Source: an uncultured Rhodospirillales bacterium (lineage in GTDB: Bacteria; Pseudomonadota; Alphaproteobacteria; Acetobacterales; Acetobacteraceae). From it: a stretch of DNA of 33,587 nucleotides. Numbering within the stretch: the stretch's first letter is position 1; each line of letters starts with the position of its first letter. The position numbers and the translations under genes were made by a program. This document shows, piece by piece, positions 7,442 to 16,764 of this stretch. The notes below the pieces were generated by a model. It saw only the letters and a program-made list of their open reading frames with translations, did not search any database and was not told the DNA's origin. The stretch lies in the NCBI GenBank assembly GCA_903893975.1, contig CAITOL010000134.1:1-33587 (forward strand), given 5' to 3'.

Positions 7442-10400
7442 CTATTCCGCTGCGATGGCCGGTCTGATCTCCAACTGCTGCAAACTCCGATCAATCCATT
7501 GCGCGGTCAGCTTTTCCTGCAACGCATTCTGCCGCAGCCGTTCGTTCAGCGCCGGGAAGTCCACCCGGTCGAGCGCCTGGTCCTGGTTGAAGCAGGAAAA
7601 CACCACCGTCCGCTCTCCGGTCACCGGATCGACATGCGGTTGCAGGCACTGCGCGCACACCTCCTTCATCATGCACTGCATGGGGGAGTTGATGGAGCCA
7701 ATCGCCGAATGCCCCGCCTTCAGATACGGCGCTAGCACCCCGTGCCGTGCCACGCCCACGGCCGACATCATCCGGTCGGACCCGATTACGATCATGTGCT
7801 CGGCATCGGCCAGCGGCACCGCCTGCGCCCCCCAGCCTGCCAGACCCATACGCCGCCATCGCCTGCACGATATTGCCGACGAAGCTGTGATCCTGCGGTC
7901 GCGCTGGGGTAAAGCCCGGCGCCTCGTCACAGCACCACACAATCACATCCGCCGCGCGCTCGATTTCCGCGACCTTGTACCGGTCGCGCAACGCCTTATA
8001 GCCGGCGAAGTAAATCACCTTGCTGCCCGCCGCCCGCATCGCCGCCCCAATGCTGAACAGCACCGCATTGCCCAGCCCGCCACCCACCAAGGCGACGGTG
8101 GTATTGGCATGAATTTCCGTTGCCGTTCCGGTCGGGCCCATCAGCACGATATCCTGGCCAATCGGCAGATGCGCGCACAAATCCGAACTGCCGCCCATTT
8201 CCAGCGCGATCACCGAAACCAATCCGGCCGCCGGATCGGTCCAGGCCCCAGTCATCGCCAGGCCTTCCATCGCCAGCACCGTGCTGCCCACCTCCGCTTC
8301 GGTGGTACGGGCCGCCAGCATCTCGTAATTCTGCAAGCGGTAGAACTGCCCCGGCTGAAACGCCCGCGCCGCCGCCGGCGCGCGCAACACCACTTCGACA
8401 ATGTTCGGCGTCAACCGATGCACCGCATGCACCCGCGCCTGTAATTCATCGCGGCAGCGCGCAATCAACGCCGCACCAGAAATGGCCGAGGCCGGCCGGC
8501 TCGCCAGCGCCCGGCTCACAATCGGATAGCCCTGCTTGGCGGAGCCCATGGCCTTGACCACATTGCCGAAGAAGCTCGGGTGCAGATCGCCGAAGAAGCT
8601 CACCAGATGCCCGCTTTCGGCGCGATGCATCAGCACTTCCACCACCTCCGGCTTGCTCGCCGAACGCTGCGGGGAAACAGGATTGCCGTCGATATCCACC
8701 GCCTGGAAATATCGCCCATCCAACTTCACCCGGCCATCCTCGCGCGCCAGTACCGTGTTGGGCTGGGTGCCAGCCGCCACGATCAGCGCCTTGGCCGGCA
8801 GCACACGCTCCTGCCCATCGCTGCCGCGCACCCGCAAGCCGGCCACATGCCCGTAGCCGTCCACTTCCACCGCCACCGGCGTCAGCCCTTCGGCGAAGCG
8901 CACGCCTTCCTCCATCGCCTTCGCCACTTCCTCGTGGTTCAGCGTATAGCTCGGTGCCTCCACCAACTTACGGCGATACGCCAGCGTCGCCCCGCCCCAT
9001 TGGTCCAGCAACTGTGCCAGCCGCGCCTCGCGGCCCTCGGCCGCCGCCGCCGCCCGCTCGGCGCGGATCGCCGCCTCATGGGTCAGGAACTCCGCCGCAA
9101 TCTCGGCATCCTCCGCCGACCACATCGCCCGCACCGTCGCCTCGCCGCGCTCGGCCACCAAAGTCCGGTAGCGCAGCGCAAACTTCTCCACCTGACGCAC
9201 GTAATACGCCATGCTTTCGGTTGCGGTATCGATCGCGGTCAGCCCGCCACCGATCACCACCACCGGCAGCCGGATCTGCAAATTGGCGATCGACGACATT
9301 TTTGCCGCCCCGGTCAGTTGCAACGCCATCAGGAAGTCGCTCGCCTGCCGCACTCCGCGTGCCAAGCCGTTCGGCATATCAATCACCGTCGGCTTGCCCG
9401 CGCCCATGCACAGCGCCACGTGGTCGAAGCCCCACGCCCAGGCATCATCCAGCCCGAACGTCGCACCGCCGCCGAACCGCACCCCACCAAACGCCGCAAA
9501 CGCCGCCCGGCGCTCCAGCAGCAGCCGCACCAGCTTCAGGTAGTTTTTGTTCCACCTTACGGTAATGCCGTATTCCGCCACGCCGCCGAACCCTGCCAGC
9601 ACCCGGTCATCCAGATTTTCGAACAACGTTTCAGCATCACGGATCGGCAGCGACGGGTCGAAGCCCAGCGGCTCGATCTTCAAGCCATCGATCGCCACCA
9701 CCGTATGCCCGTCATTCATCAGATGATGCGCCAGGGTAAAGCCAGCCGGGCCCAACCCCACGATCAACACCTTGCGCCCGCTCTCCGGGCGCGGCAGTGG
9801 CCGGCGGATATCCAGCGGATTCCAGCGCGTCAGCAGGCTGTAAATCTCAAACCCCCAGGGCAGCGCGAGGACTTGCTTCAGCACATTCGTTTCGGCCTGC
9901 GGAATATCGACCGCTTCCTGCTTCTGATAAATGCAGGCCTTCATGCAGTCGTTACAAATCCGATGTCCAGTTGCCGCCATCATCGGATTATCCACCGCGA
10001 TGGTCGCAAACGCGCCCACCAGGCTGCCTTGCGCCCGCAGCGTGTGCATCTCGCTGATTTTTTCTTCCAGCGGGCACCCGGCCAGCGTCACCCCAAAGGG
10101 GGAGGCCTGGAAGCCGCCGGATTTCCGATCCTTCAGCCCCTTGCTGCACGAATCCTTACCCTGCGCATGGCACCAGATGCAGTAATTCATCTGGTCCAGC
10201 GCCCCTTGGGTAGACATCCCCGGATCGGTCAGCGCAAAGCCCGCCCGCTGCCGCCAATGCACCTCTGGCAGGCGCTGCATCGTCACGCCATCACGTTCGA
10301 CCGTTTCCACCGGCACCAGATGCTGCGGGTCGACCTTGTGCGGTACCCGAAACAACGTGCCATCGGCATGCCGCGCCCGCCCTTCAGCGCTCAGCGTCGC

Positions 10401-10907
10401 CCAGGCCGCGTAGCGCAGTGCCACGTCCAGCGCCGCGGCGTTGGCGTCCGTCTCCCACTGCGCCACCGCGTTGGCGAAGCCCACTTCGCTCAGCCCGGCG
10501 CCCATCAACGCCTCCAGCTCGGCGCGCAACGCCGTGCCGTCCAGGCCAGAAACATCGGCGTATTTCTTCACCGCCTGCCGCTGCACGAACAATCGCTTGC
10601 AGGCATGCACCGGGTCCAACCGCAAAGTCTCGGCCGCATTGGCCTCTATTTCGGCCTGAATACCGAACAGCGTGCCCACAAACCCGTCCATCACCGGGCC
10701 CAAAGCCACAATCAATTCGCTCTCGGCCTTCGTATCCAGGCTGTCCGGTGCCGCCCGCGCGGCCAGCAGGCGGGCGTGCAAGTCCGGCTGCTCCGCCAAC
10801 GCGCCGATGAAAATTTTGTCCAACCGCACCAGCCCGTCGCGTGTGGCGAGGTCGGCGAAGGTCAGTCCAAATCCCAGGGCCGGCAACTGAGGGGTCGCAC
10901 GCGTCAT
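7442..10907 (-). CDS. Large Fe-S flavoprotein oxidoreductase, frameshifted
   Basis: This multidomain NAD(P)/FAD oxidoreductase would be about 1,155 residues if intact. ATG 10907 is chosen because a GGAG lies 9 bases upstream; an ATG at 10916 abuts that site. An uncharacterised helical region (1-230) is followed by a cysteine-rich Fe-S region (Cys near 243, 246, 254, 278, 318, 321, 325). A GltD-like FAD domain (VLIVGLGPAGFTLAHH) and NAD(P) fold (VVVIGGGLTAIDTATES) come next. The C-terminal part is PyrK-like: FQPGQFYRLQNYE, VALVGGGLGNAVLF, and a 2Fe-2S motif CMMKEVCAQC. The frame breaks in six G's at 7828-7833: with five G's it continues into that cysteine cluster. The function is unknown; MarR lies immediately upstream. 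Confidence 0.85.
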
Positions 10908-10925
10908 GATCTTCATCTCCGGGCC

Positions 10926-11375
10926 TCAGCCCAACTTGCGCAAAAGGGAAATCAACTGGCCACGTTCGGTGGCCGATAGCGGCGTCAAGGTCGCGGCGGT
11001 GATGCGCTGGGCCGCCGGCACGGCCTGCTCAACCAACGCCCGCCCTTCCTCGGTCACGCCCAAGACCAGCGTCCGCCGGTCCATCGGGTCGTGCGCACCA
11101 CGCAGCAGGCCGCGCGCCAGCAGGCGTTTCACCACACCTTGAATGGTGGCCGGGTCCATGCCCGCCACCCGGCCAAGCAGATTTTGGGTAATCTTGCCTG
11201 CACGCAACACGGTGATCAGCGCGGTAAACTGCGTCGGGGTCAGGTCGAGCGGTGCCATGCTTTCCTGGAAGATCGCCGCGTGGCGCTGATGCGCACGGCG
11301 CAGCAAAAACCCCACCTGCTCCTCCAGGACATAGCCTCCCAGGACGGACAAACGCGCCTGCGACGATCCCGGCAC
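10926..11375 (-). CDS. MarR-family transcriptional regulator
   Basis: This is a 149-residue winged-helix regulator of the MarR family, members of which often bind small aromatic or phenolic ligands and repress a neighbouring gene. The GTG start at 11375 has a GGAG six bases upstream. The central region shows the helix-turn-helix and wing: LTPTQFTALITVLRAG, TIQGVVKRLLARGLL, and the wing DPMDRRTLVLGVTEEG. The stop lies 18 bases before the flavoprotein start, so the two form an operon and the regulator probably controls it. The MarR-type repressor NicR controls aerobic nicotinate degradation in Pseudomonas; a similar role here is only a suggestion from the enamidase-like neighbour. Confidence 0.92.
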   Translation of the reverse strand: MPGSSQARLSVLGGYVLEEQVGFLLRRAHQRHAAIFQESMAPLDLTPTQFTALITVLRAGKITQNLLGRVAGMDPATIQGVVKRLLARGLLRGAHDPMDRRTLVLGVTEEGRALVEQAVPAAQRITAATLTPLSATERGQLISLLRKLG

Positions 11376-11469
11376 CTGCCTCTCCGCTTAAGATGCGCCC
11401 GGTATAATCCGCAGGTTGTTCGTATGCAAATGACCTGGATGCATGGGGCCGTTGCGCCGTCCATGCCAC

Positions 11470-11502
11470 AAAAAAAGGGGCCGGAACATGCGTTCCGGCC
11501 CC
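11470..11502 (-). terminator. Rho-independent terminator for the small secreted gene
   Basis: A perfect 11-bp stem (GGGGCCGGAAC at 11477-11487 pairing with 11492-11502) has a 4-base loop. Read on the minus strand it is followed by seven T's (A-run 11470-11476 on the plus strand). It lies 25 bases beyond the stop of the minus-strand gene ending at 11528, so it should isolate that gene from the MarR gene. Confidence 0.9.
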
Positions 11503-11527
11503 AGCATCCGCAGCGGGTAATGTGCGC

Positions 11528-11773
11528 TCAGTTGGTCTTGGCGGCCGGTGGGGTCGCCGGCTTCACCTCGGCCGCCGCCACCGGCTTTTTCGCCGCGGCT
11601 GGGTCCACCTTCGCCGCCGTGGCAGGCGTGGCCGGCTTCACCTTTGCCGGCGCCGTCGTGGTGTTCGGCATCGCCGCATTGGTCGCATTGGGGGCGGTCG
11701 CAGGTCCCTGCGCCATCGCCGGCAGCGACAACGCGGTCAGCATGGCAACGGTCAGGAAGGATACCCGGGTCAT
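11528..11773 (-). CDS. Small secreted Ala/Pro-rich protein
   Basis: The product is 81 residues and of unknown function. The chosen ATG (MTRVSFLTVAMLTALSL) starts a clear Sec signal peptide with a likely cleavage site after LPAMA-Q. The mature part is low complexity, made of Ala, Pro, Thr, Val and Lys (for example APAKVKPATPATAAK), with no cysteine or recognisable domain. A longer reading frame extends upstream, but its sequence looks non-coding and it would bury the signal peptide. A dedicated terminator follows. Similar Ala/Pro/Lys-rich periplasmic proteins are common in this group, but no role can be assigned. Confidence 0.7.
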   Translation of the reverse strand: MTRVSFLTVAMLTALSLPAMAQGPATAPNATNAAMPNTTTAPAKVKPATPATAAKVDPAAAKKPVAAAEVKPATPPAAKTN

Positions 11774-12059
11774 CGGTGTGGTCTCCGCACTGCCAGGCGC
11801 GATTGCCTGACATCGGCAGACTGTCTCCCGGCCATGGCGACGCGTGGGCGAAAAAATGGCTACTTTGCGAAACGATCTAAATATATTGTCATCCAGAATC
11901 CCGAACCGCCCGCACCTGCGCCCCCCAGCGCGACATATTTTCCTCTGTGTCCCGCCGCGACACTGAATTTGATGTTCACAAAACGGCCATAATCGGTCAA
12001 ATGGACACACGGAAGACGGCGACGACAGTCACGATCTCTCCGGCAGGGAGAAACACAAC

Positions 12060-13736
12060 ATGGCCAAGAAAGAATACCTTCCGCGTTCCGATGCCGAAGT
12101 CCCGCCCATGACGGCTGGCGAACGCAAGGTCATTATCGCATCGTCGCTCGGTGCTGTCTTCGAGTGGTATGATTTTTATCTGGCCGGCTCGTTGGCCGCC
12201 AATATCAGCGCCAACTTCTTCTCAGGCGTGAACCCGACCGCCGGCTTCATTTTCACCTTGCTGGGCTTTGCCGCCGGCTTCGCGGTGCGCCCGTTCGGCG
12301 CCCTCGTTTTCGGCAGCCTGGGCGATCTGGTCGGCCGGAAATATACCTTCCTCGTCACCATGACGATCATGGGCCTGTCCACCTTCGTCGTCGGCTTGCT
12401 GCCGGGTTACGCCACCATCGGCATCATCTCGCCCGTTGCCTTCATCGCCTGCCGCCTGGCGCAAGGCCTGGCGCTGGGCGGCGAATATGGTGGTGCGGCA
12501 ACCTATGTTGCCGAACACGCACCGCATAGCCGGCGCGGGTTCTACACGTCGTGGATCCAAACCACCGCCACGGCTGGCCTGTTTGCCTCGTTGCTGGTCA
12601 TTCTGGGGCTCCGCTGGGTCATGTCTCCCGCCGCCTTCGCAGAGTGGGGCTGGCGCGTGCCGTTCCTGGTCTCCATCTTCCTGCTCGGCGTCTCGGTGTG
12701 GATCCGTATGCAACTGGCCGAATCCCCCGCGTTCCAGAAAATGAAGGACGAGGGCACGCATTCCAGCGCACCGCTCACCGAAGCCTTCGGCCGTTGGGAT
12801 AACCTGAAAATCGCCATCGTCGCCCTGCTCGGTGGCACCGCCGGCCAGGCCGTTGTCTGGTACACCGGCCAGTTCTATGCCTTGTTCTTCCTCACCCAAA
12901 CCGTGAAGATGGACCCGTTCACCGCCAACCTCGCCATCGCGGGCTCGTTGCTGATCGGCACGCCGTTCTTCGTGTTCTTCGGCTGGCTGTCCGACAAAGT
13001 CGGCCGCAAGCCGATCATCCTCGCCGGCTGTCTGATGGCGGCCCTGACCTACTTCCCGCTCTTCGCCGCGCTCACCCGTGCGGTGAACCCGGACCTTGAC
13101 GCCGCGCAGGCGAAATCCCCGGTCACCGTGACCGCGGACCCGGCGGAATGCTCGTTCCAGTTCAACCCAACTGGCACGTCGAGCTTCACTTCCTCCTGCG
13201 ACGTCGCCAAGGCGTTCCTTGCCACCAACTCGGTGAACTACGCCAACGTCGCAGCGCCAGCGGGTACGGTCGCCTCGATCAAGATCGGCGATAAGGTGAT
13301 CGAATCGTTCGATCGGGTGAAAGCCGGGGCAGACGCCGCGGCCAAAGCCACCGCCTTCACCGCCGCGGCCACCGCCGGCATTCGTGCCGCCGGTTACCCC
13401 GCCGCTGCCGACCCGGCCAAGACCAACATGTTCATGGTCATCGTCATCCTCACCATCATGGTGCTCTACGTCACCATGGTTTACGGCCCGATCGCGGCAA
13501 TGCTGGTGGAACTCTTCCCCACCCGCATCCGCTACTCCGGCATGTCGCTGCCCTACCACATCGGCAATGGTTGGTTCGGTGGGTTCCTGCCGCCGACCAT
13601 CTTCGCCATCGTCGCCGCAACCGGGAATATCTATTCCGGCCTGTGGTATCCGATCGCGATTGCCGCCGGCACCTTCGTCATCGGGCTGATTTTCATGCCC
13701 GAAACCAAGGACCGCGATATTTTCGCCCGCGATTGA
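12060..13736 (+). CDS. MFS transporter, metabolite:H+ symporter type
   Basis: This inner-membrane transporter is 558 residues, longer than the usual 420-450 for this subfamily. ATG 12060 follows GGGAG with normal spacing. The N-terminal EWYDFYLAGSLA and RPFGALVFGSLGDLVGRKYT and the second motif-A copy GWLSDKVGRKP are typical of the alpha-ketoglutarate/proline symporter (MHS) group. The C-terminus has LVELFPTRIRYSGMSLPYHIGNGWFGG. About 110 residues (roughly 345-455) are inserted in the predicted periplasmic loop between TM9 and TM10, carrying Cys364 and Cys380. The next gene activates propionate, so a short-chain carboxylate is a reasonable but unproven substrate. Confidence 0.92.
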   Translation: MAKKEYLPRSDAEVPPMTAGERKVIIASSLGAVFEWYDFYLAGSLAANISANFFSGVNPTAGFIFTLLGFAAGFAVRPFGALVFGSLGDLVGRKYTFLVTMTIMGLSTFVVGLLPGYATIGIISPVAFIACRLAQGLALGGEYGGAATYVAEHAPHSRRGFYTSWIQTTATAGLFASLLVILGLRWVMSPAAFAEWGWRVPFLVSIFLLGVSVWIRMQLAESPAFQKMKDEGTHSSAPLTEAFGRWDNLKIAIVALLGGTAGQAVVWYTGQFYALFFLTQTVKMDPFTANLAIAGSLLIGTPFFVFFGWLSDKVGRKPIILAGCLMAALTYFPLFAALTRAVNPDLDAAQAKSPVTVTADPAECSFQFNPTGTSSFTSSCDVAKAFLATNSVNYANVAAPAGTVASIKIGDKVIESFDRVKAGADAAAKATAFTAAATAGIRAAGYPAAADPAKTNMFMVIVILTIMVLYVTMVYGPIAAMLVELFPTRIRYSGMSLPYHIGNGWFGGFLPPTIFAIVAATGNIYSGLWYPIAIAAGTFVIGLIFMPETKDRDIFARD

Positions 13737-13758
13737 TCTGCATCACTGGACGGAGCGG

Positions 13759-13784
13759 AACGCCGGGAGGAAACTCCCGGCGTT
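13759..13784 (+). terminator. Hairpin between transporter and prpE
   Basis: A perfect 11-bp stem (AACGCCGGGAG with its complement) encloses a GAAA tetraloop. Only three T's follow, so it may be a partial terminator or an mRNA-stabilising hairpin that sets different expression of the two genes rather than a full stop. The prpE ribosome-binding site starts 17 bases downstream. Confidence 0.65.
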
Positions 13785-13810
13785 TGCGTGTACGCCCGCC
13801 GGAGGAAACC

Positions 13811-15703
13811 ATGAGCCAAATCACCAGCCGCTACCCGGAAACCTATGCCGGTTGGCAACAGGACCCGGAAGCCTACTGGGCCAAAGCGGCAGAGGCTTTG
13901 CAGTGGGACCGCAAATGGGATCGGGTGTTCGACCCCGCATTGGGTAATTTCGGCCAATGGTTCGCCGGTGGCCGCCTGAACACCAGCTTCAACGCGCTAG
14001 ACCGTCACGTCGCCGCAGGCCGCGCCGATCAGGCCGCCCTGATCTGGGACAGCGCGATGGAAGGTCGGGTCGAGCGTTTCACCTACCGCGAACTGCGCGA
14101 CCGCACCGCCAAATTCGCCGGCGCCCTGCGCGTCCTCGGCGTCGGCTATGGCGACCGAGTAGTGATCTACATGCCCATGGTGCCCGAGGCCGCCATCGCC
14201 ATGCTGGCCTGCGCCCGCCTGGGTGCCATCCATTCCGTGGTCTTCGGCGGCTTCGCCTCCGCCGAAGTGGCAAAGCGGATCGAGGACGCCACCCCGAAAG
14301 TGATCGTCACCGCGTCCTGCGGCCTCGAACCGGGCCGCGTCATCCCCTATCTGCCGCTGCTCAATGGCGCGATCGAGATCTCCGCCCACAAGCCGGACGC
14401 CTGCATCGTGCTGCAACGGCGCATGCTGCAAGCCGACCTCGTCCCAGGCCGCGACCACGATTTCGCGATTGTGGAAGCCGCAGCCAGCCCGGCCGATCCG
14501 GTTTCTGTCCTGGCGACTGATCCGCTCTATATCCTCTACACCTCCGGCACCACCGGCAAACCCAAGGGCATCGTGCGCGACAATGGCGGCCATGCCGTGG
14601 CCTTGGTCAATTCCATGCCGATGATTTACGGCCTCAACCCCGGCGACGTGTTCTGGACCGCCTCCGACGTCGGCTGGGTCGTCGGCCATTCCTATATCGT
14701 CTACGCCCCGCTGCTCGCCGGCTGCACCAGCGTGATGTACGAGGGCAAACCGGTCGGCACCCCTGATGCCGGCGCGTTCTGGCGCGTCTGCGCCCAACAC
14801 GGCGTCAAAGTCCTGTTCACCGCCCCCACCGCCTTCCGTGCCATCCGCCAGCAAGACCCGACTGCGGCGGAACTGGCCAAATACGATATCTCCAAGCTCG
14901 AAGCGCTCTACCTCGCGGGGGAGCGTTGCGACCCCCCCACCGCGATCTGGGCGAATGAAATCCTCGGCCTGCCGGTGGTGGACCATTGGTGGCAAACCGA
15001 AACCGGCTGGCCGATCACCGCCGGCTTCCGCGGGCTCGGCCTGTTCCCTGCCAAACCAGGCTCCGGCGGCCGCCCCGCCCCAGGCTACGCGGTGGAGGTC
15101 ATCGACGACGAAGGCCAGCTGCTGCCCAGCGGCCATACCGGCAATCTCGTCATCCGCATGCCAATGCCCCCCGGGGCGGCGCCGACGCTTTGGCACAATG
15201 CGGATGGCTACCACACCGCCTACATGGCGGATTTTGCCGGCTATTACCGCACGGGGGACGCCGGCATGATCGATGCCGACGGCGATGTCTCGGTGATGGG
15301 GCGCACGGACGATATCATCAACGTCGCCGGCCACCGCCTGTCCACCGGCGCGATGGAGGAAGTCTTGGCCAGCCACCCCGCGGTCGCGGAATGCGCGGTC
15401 ATCGGGGCTTACGACCAGCTCAAAGGCCAAATCCCGGTCGGCCTCGTGGTGCTGAAAGCCGGCATCACCACCGCCCATGCCGAGGTCAGCCGCGAACTGG
15501 TGGCCCTGGTGCGCGAGCGTATCGGCCCGGTTGCTGCCTTTAAAGACGCCCGCGTGGTGCTGCGCCTGCCCAAGACCCGATCCGGCAAAATCCTGCGTGC
15601 CACCATCCGCCGAATTGCCGATGGCGAAACCGTTGTTGTGCCGCCCACCATCGACGATCCGGCGATCCTTGACGAAATCGGCGCGGTACTGCGCCCCGAC
15701 TAG
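13811..15703 (+). CDS. prpE: Propionyl-CoA synthetase (PrpE-like)
   Basis: This is an acyl-CoA synthetase of the AMP-forming family that activates propionate, and possibly acetate, through an acyl-adenylate. ATG 13811 follows GGAGG at 13801-13805, giving 630 residues, normal for PrpE. The P-loop reads YTSGTTGKPKGIVRDNGG, in which IVRDNGGH is a PrpE-type extension. Other motifs are DVGWVVGHSYIVY, WWQTETGWPI, YYRTGDAGMIDADG and GRTDDIINVAGHRLSTG. The adenylation Lys is in LPKTRSGKILR near the C-terminus. An acetyl-CoA synthetase is the main alternative, but these motifs favour PrpE. It probably acts with the upstream transporter. Confidence 0.93.
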   Translation: MSQITSRYPETYAGWQQDPEAYWAKAAEALQWDRKWDRVFDPALGNFGQWFAGGRLNTSFNALDRHVAAGRADQAALIWDSAMEGRVERFTYRELRDRTAKFAGALRVLGVGYGDRVVIYMPMVPEAAIAMLACARLGAIHSVVFGGFASAEVAKRIEDATPKVIVTASCGLEPGRVIPYLPLLNGAIEISAHKPDACIVLQRRMLQADLVPGRDHDFAIVEAAASPADPVSVLATDPLYILYTSGTTGKPKGIVRDNGGHAVALVNSMPMIYGLNPGDVFWTASDVGWVVGHSYIVYAPLLAGCTSVMYEGKPVGTPDAGAFWRVCAQHGVKVLFTAPTAFRAIRQQDPTAAELAKYDISKLEALYLAGERCDPPTAIWANEILGLPVVDHWWQTETGWPITAGFRGLGLFPAKPGSGGRPAPGYAVEVIDDEGQLLPSGHTGNLVIRMPMPPGAAPTLWHNADGYHTAYMADFAGYYRTGDAGMIDADGDVSVMGRTDDIINVAGHRLSTGAMEEVLASHPAVAECAVIGAYDQLKGQIPVGLVVLKAGITTAHAEVSRELVALVRERIGPVAAFKDARVVLRLPKTRSGKILRATIRRIADGETVVVPPTIDDPAILDEIGAVLRPD

Positions 15704-15704
15704 C

Positions 15705-15758
15705 GCCGGCCACGGCAGCGTGGTCGTGCGCCACGCTGTCGAATTTCCGATGGCCGGC
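15705..15758. repeat. Two-tier inverted repeat after prpE
   Basis: An outer pair (GCCGGCCA at 15705-15712 with TGGCCGGC at 15751-15758) encloses an inner 8-bp hairpin (CAGCGTGG 15716-15723 with CCACGCTG 15731-15738). There is no T-run, so it is not a standard rho-independent terminator. It occupies most of the 83-base gap before the glycosyltransferase gene and may still act as an RNA 3'-end structure. Confidence 0.55.
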
Positions 15759-15786
15759 CCGATCCTGCCGGGTTAGCATCGTTCCT

Positions 15787-16764
15787 ATGTCCGCACAGAC
15801 CGCCATCCTCATCCTCACCCATCAGCCAGCCAGACTGCCGTTTCTGCTGGACCTGCTGGATGATCGCTTTGCCATCTACGTGCATGTCGACGCCAAGGCG
15901 GATCTGGCGCTCGCCCCGGCCCGCCTGCCGCCCCATGTCCAGGTCATCACCCCGCGCATCCCGGTCTTCTGGGGCGGCTGGTCGATGATGCGCGCCACCC
16001 TCGCCCTGATGGAGGCCGCGCGTGACCATCCCCGCCAGGTGCTCATCAGCGGCGACTCGCTGCCCGTGCAGTCGCTCGATCACCTCGCCGAAACCCTCAG
16101 CCAGCCGGACACTGAATATATCGACCTGATCGAAGTCCCCGACGACCCATCGCTCGCCGGCACCGATCCCCGCCGCGCCATTGAACGGCATGGCTGGGTG
16201 CAACCCTGGCGCCGGCACAATTATGTGTTCTGGGATCACCCGCTACTCAACCCCATGCAAGCCGAACACGCCGCCAGCCGCTACGGCGTGCCACGCGCGC
16301 AACTGGATTGGATACGCGGGGAGGCGCAGCACGCAGTGGCTGAAATCCTGAGCCAAATCCCCCCACGTGCCGCGTTGTTTCCAAAATTTTTCTACGGCGC
16401 GCAATGGTGGGCGCTCACCGGTGCCACCATCGCCGGCCTGCTCGCAACCCTGCGAGATCCGGCGATCGAGGCCTATTTCCGCTATATGCAGGTGCCGGAT
16501 GAGCACATGCTGCAAACCATCCTCGGCAACCAACCGGCGTTACTCGGCGGCCGCCACCGGCACGGCACCCCCATGTTCACCGACCACACCCGCCGCACCC
16601 ATGGCGATGATACGCTCGACAGTGCCGGCTTTCGCGCCGCCAGCGCCACGGCGCTCTTCGCCCGCAAGTTTGATCCGGCGACGGCGCCAGATGTCGCCCA
16701 AGCCATTCAGAGCGGCCACTATGACCGCGACATCCTGGGCCTCACCGGCCCTAAACCCCGCTGA
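15787..16764 (+). CDS. GT14-type (core-2/I-branching) glycosyltransferase
   Basis: This 325-residue protein resembles bacterial members of glycosyltransferase family 14 (beta-1,6-N-acetylglucosaminyltransferase or xylosyltransferase related). Visible family marks are the start TAILILTHQPARLPFLLD, the DXD-like YVHVDAKAD, WGGWSMMRATLALMEAA, the acceptor-site FYGAQWWALT, PDEHMLQTIL with the catalytic-type acid, and a late LFARKFDP. There is no signal peptide or membrane segment, so it is probably cytoplasmic and acts on a lipid-linked or surface glycan. Its stop overlaps the convergent dehydratase gene by 14 bases. The acceptor and donor are unknown. Confidence 0.85.
   Translation: MSAQTAILILTHQPARLPFLLDLLDDRFAIYVHVDAKADLALAPARLPPHVQVITPRIPVFWGGWSMMRATLALMEAARDHPRQVLISGDSLPVQSLDHLAETLSQPDTEYIDLIEVPDDPSLAGTDPRRAIERHGWVQPWRRHNYVFWDHPLLNPMQAEHAASRYGVPRAQLDWIRGEAQHAVAEILSQIPPRAALFPKFFYGAQWWALTGATIAGLLATLRDPAIEAYFRYMQVPDEHMLQTILGNQPALLGGRHRHGTPMFTDHTRRTHGDDTLDSAGFRAASATALFARKFDPATAPDVAQAIQSGHYDRDILGLTGPKPR

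Noticed and set aside
8580-10979. 799-codon plus-strand reading frame opposite the flavoprotein
   Set aside because: The translation is His/Arg/Gln/Pro-rich shadow sequence. The opposite strand has clear FAD, NAD and Fe-S motifs.
11395-11430. Promoter and MarR operator upstream of the MarR gene
   Set aside because: A TTGCAT/TTATAC pair and an ATGCA inverted repeat are present on the minus strand, but both are too weak to annotate with confidence.
12222-13559. 445-codon minus-strand frame opposite the transporter
   Set aside because: It is a charged, repetitive shadow translation with no start signal; the transporter motifs are on the plus strand.
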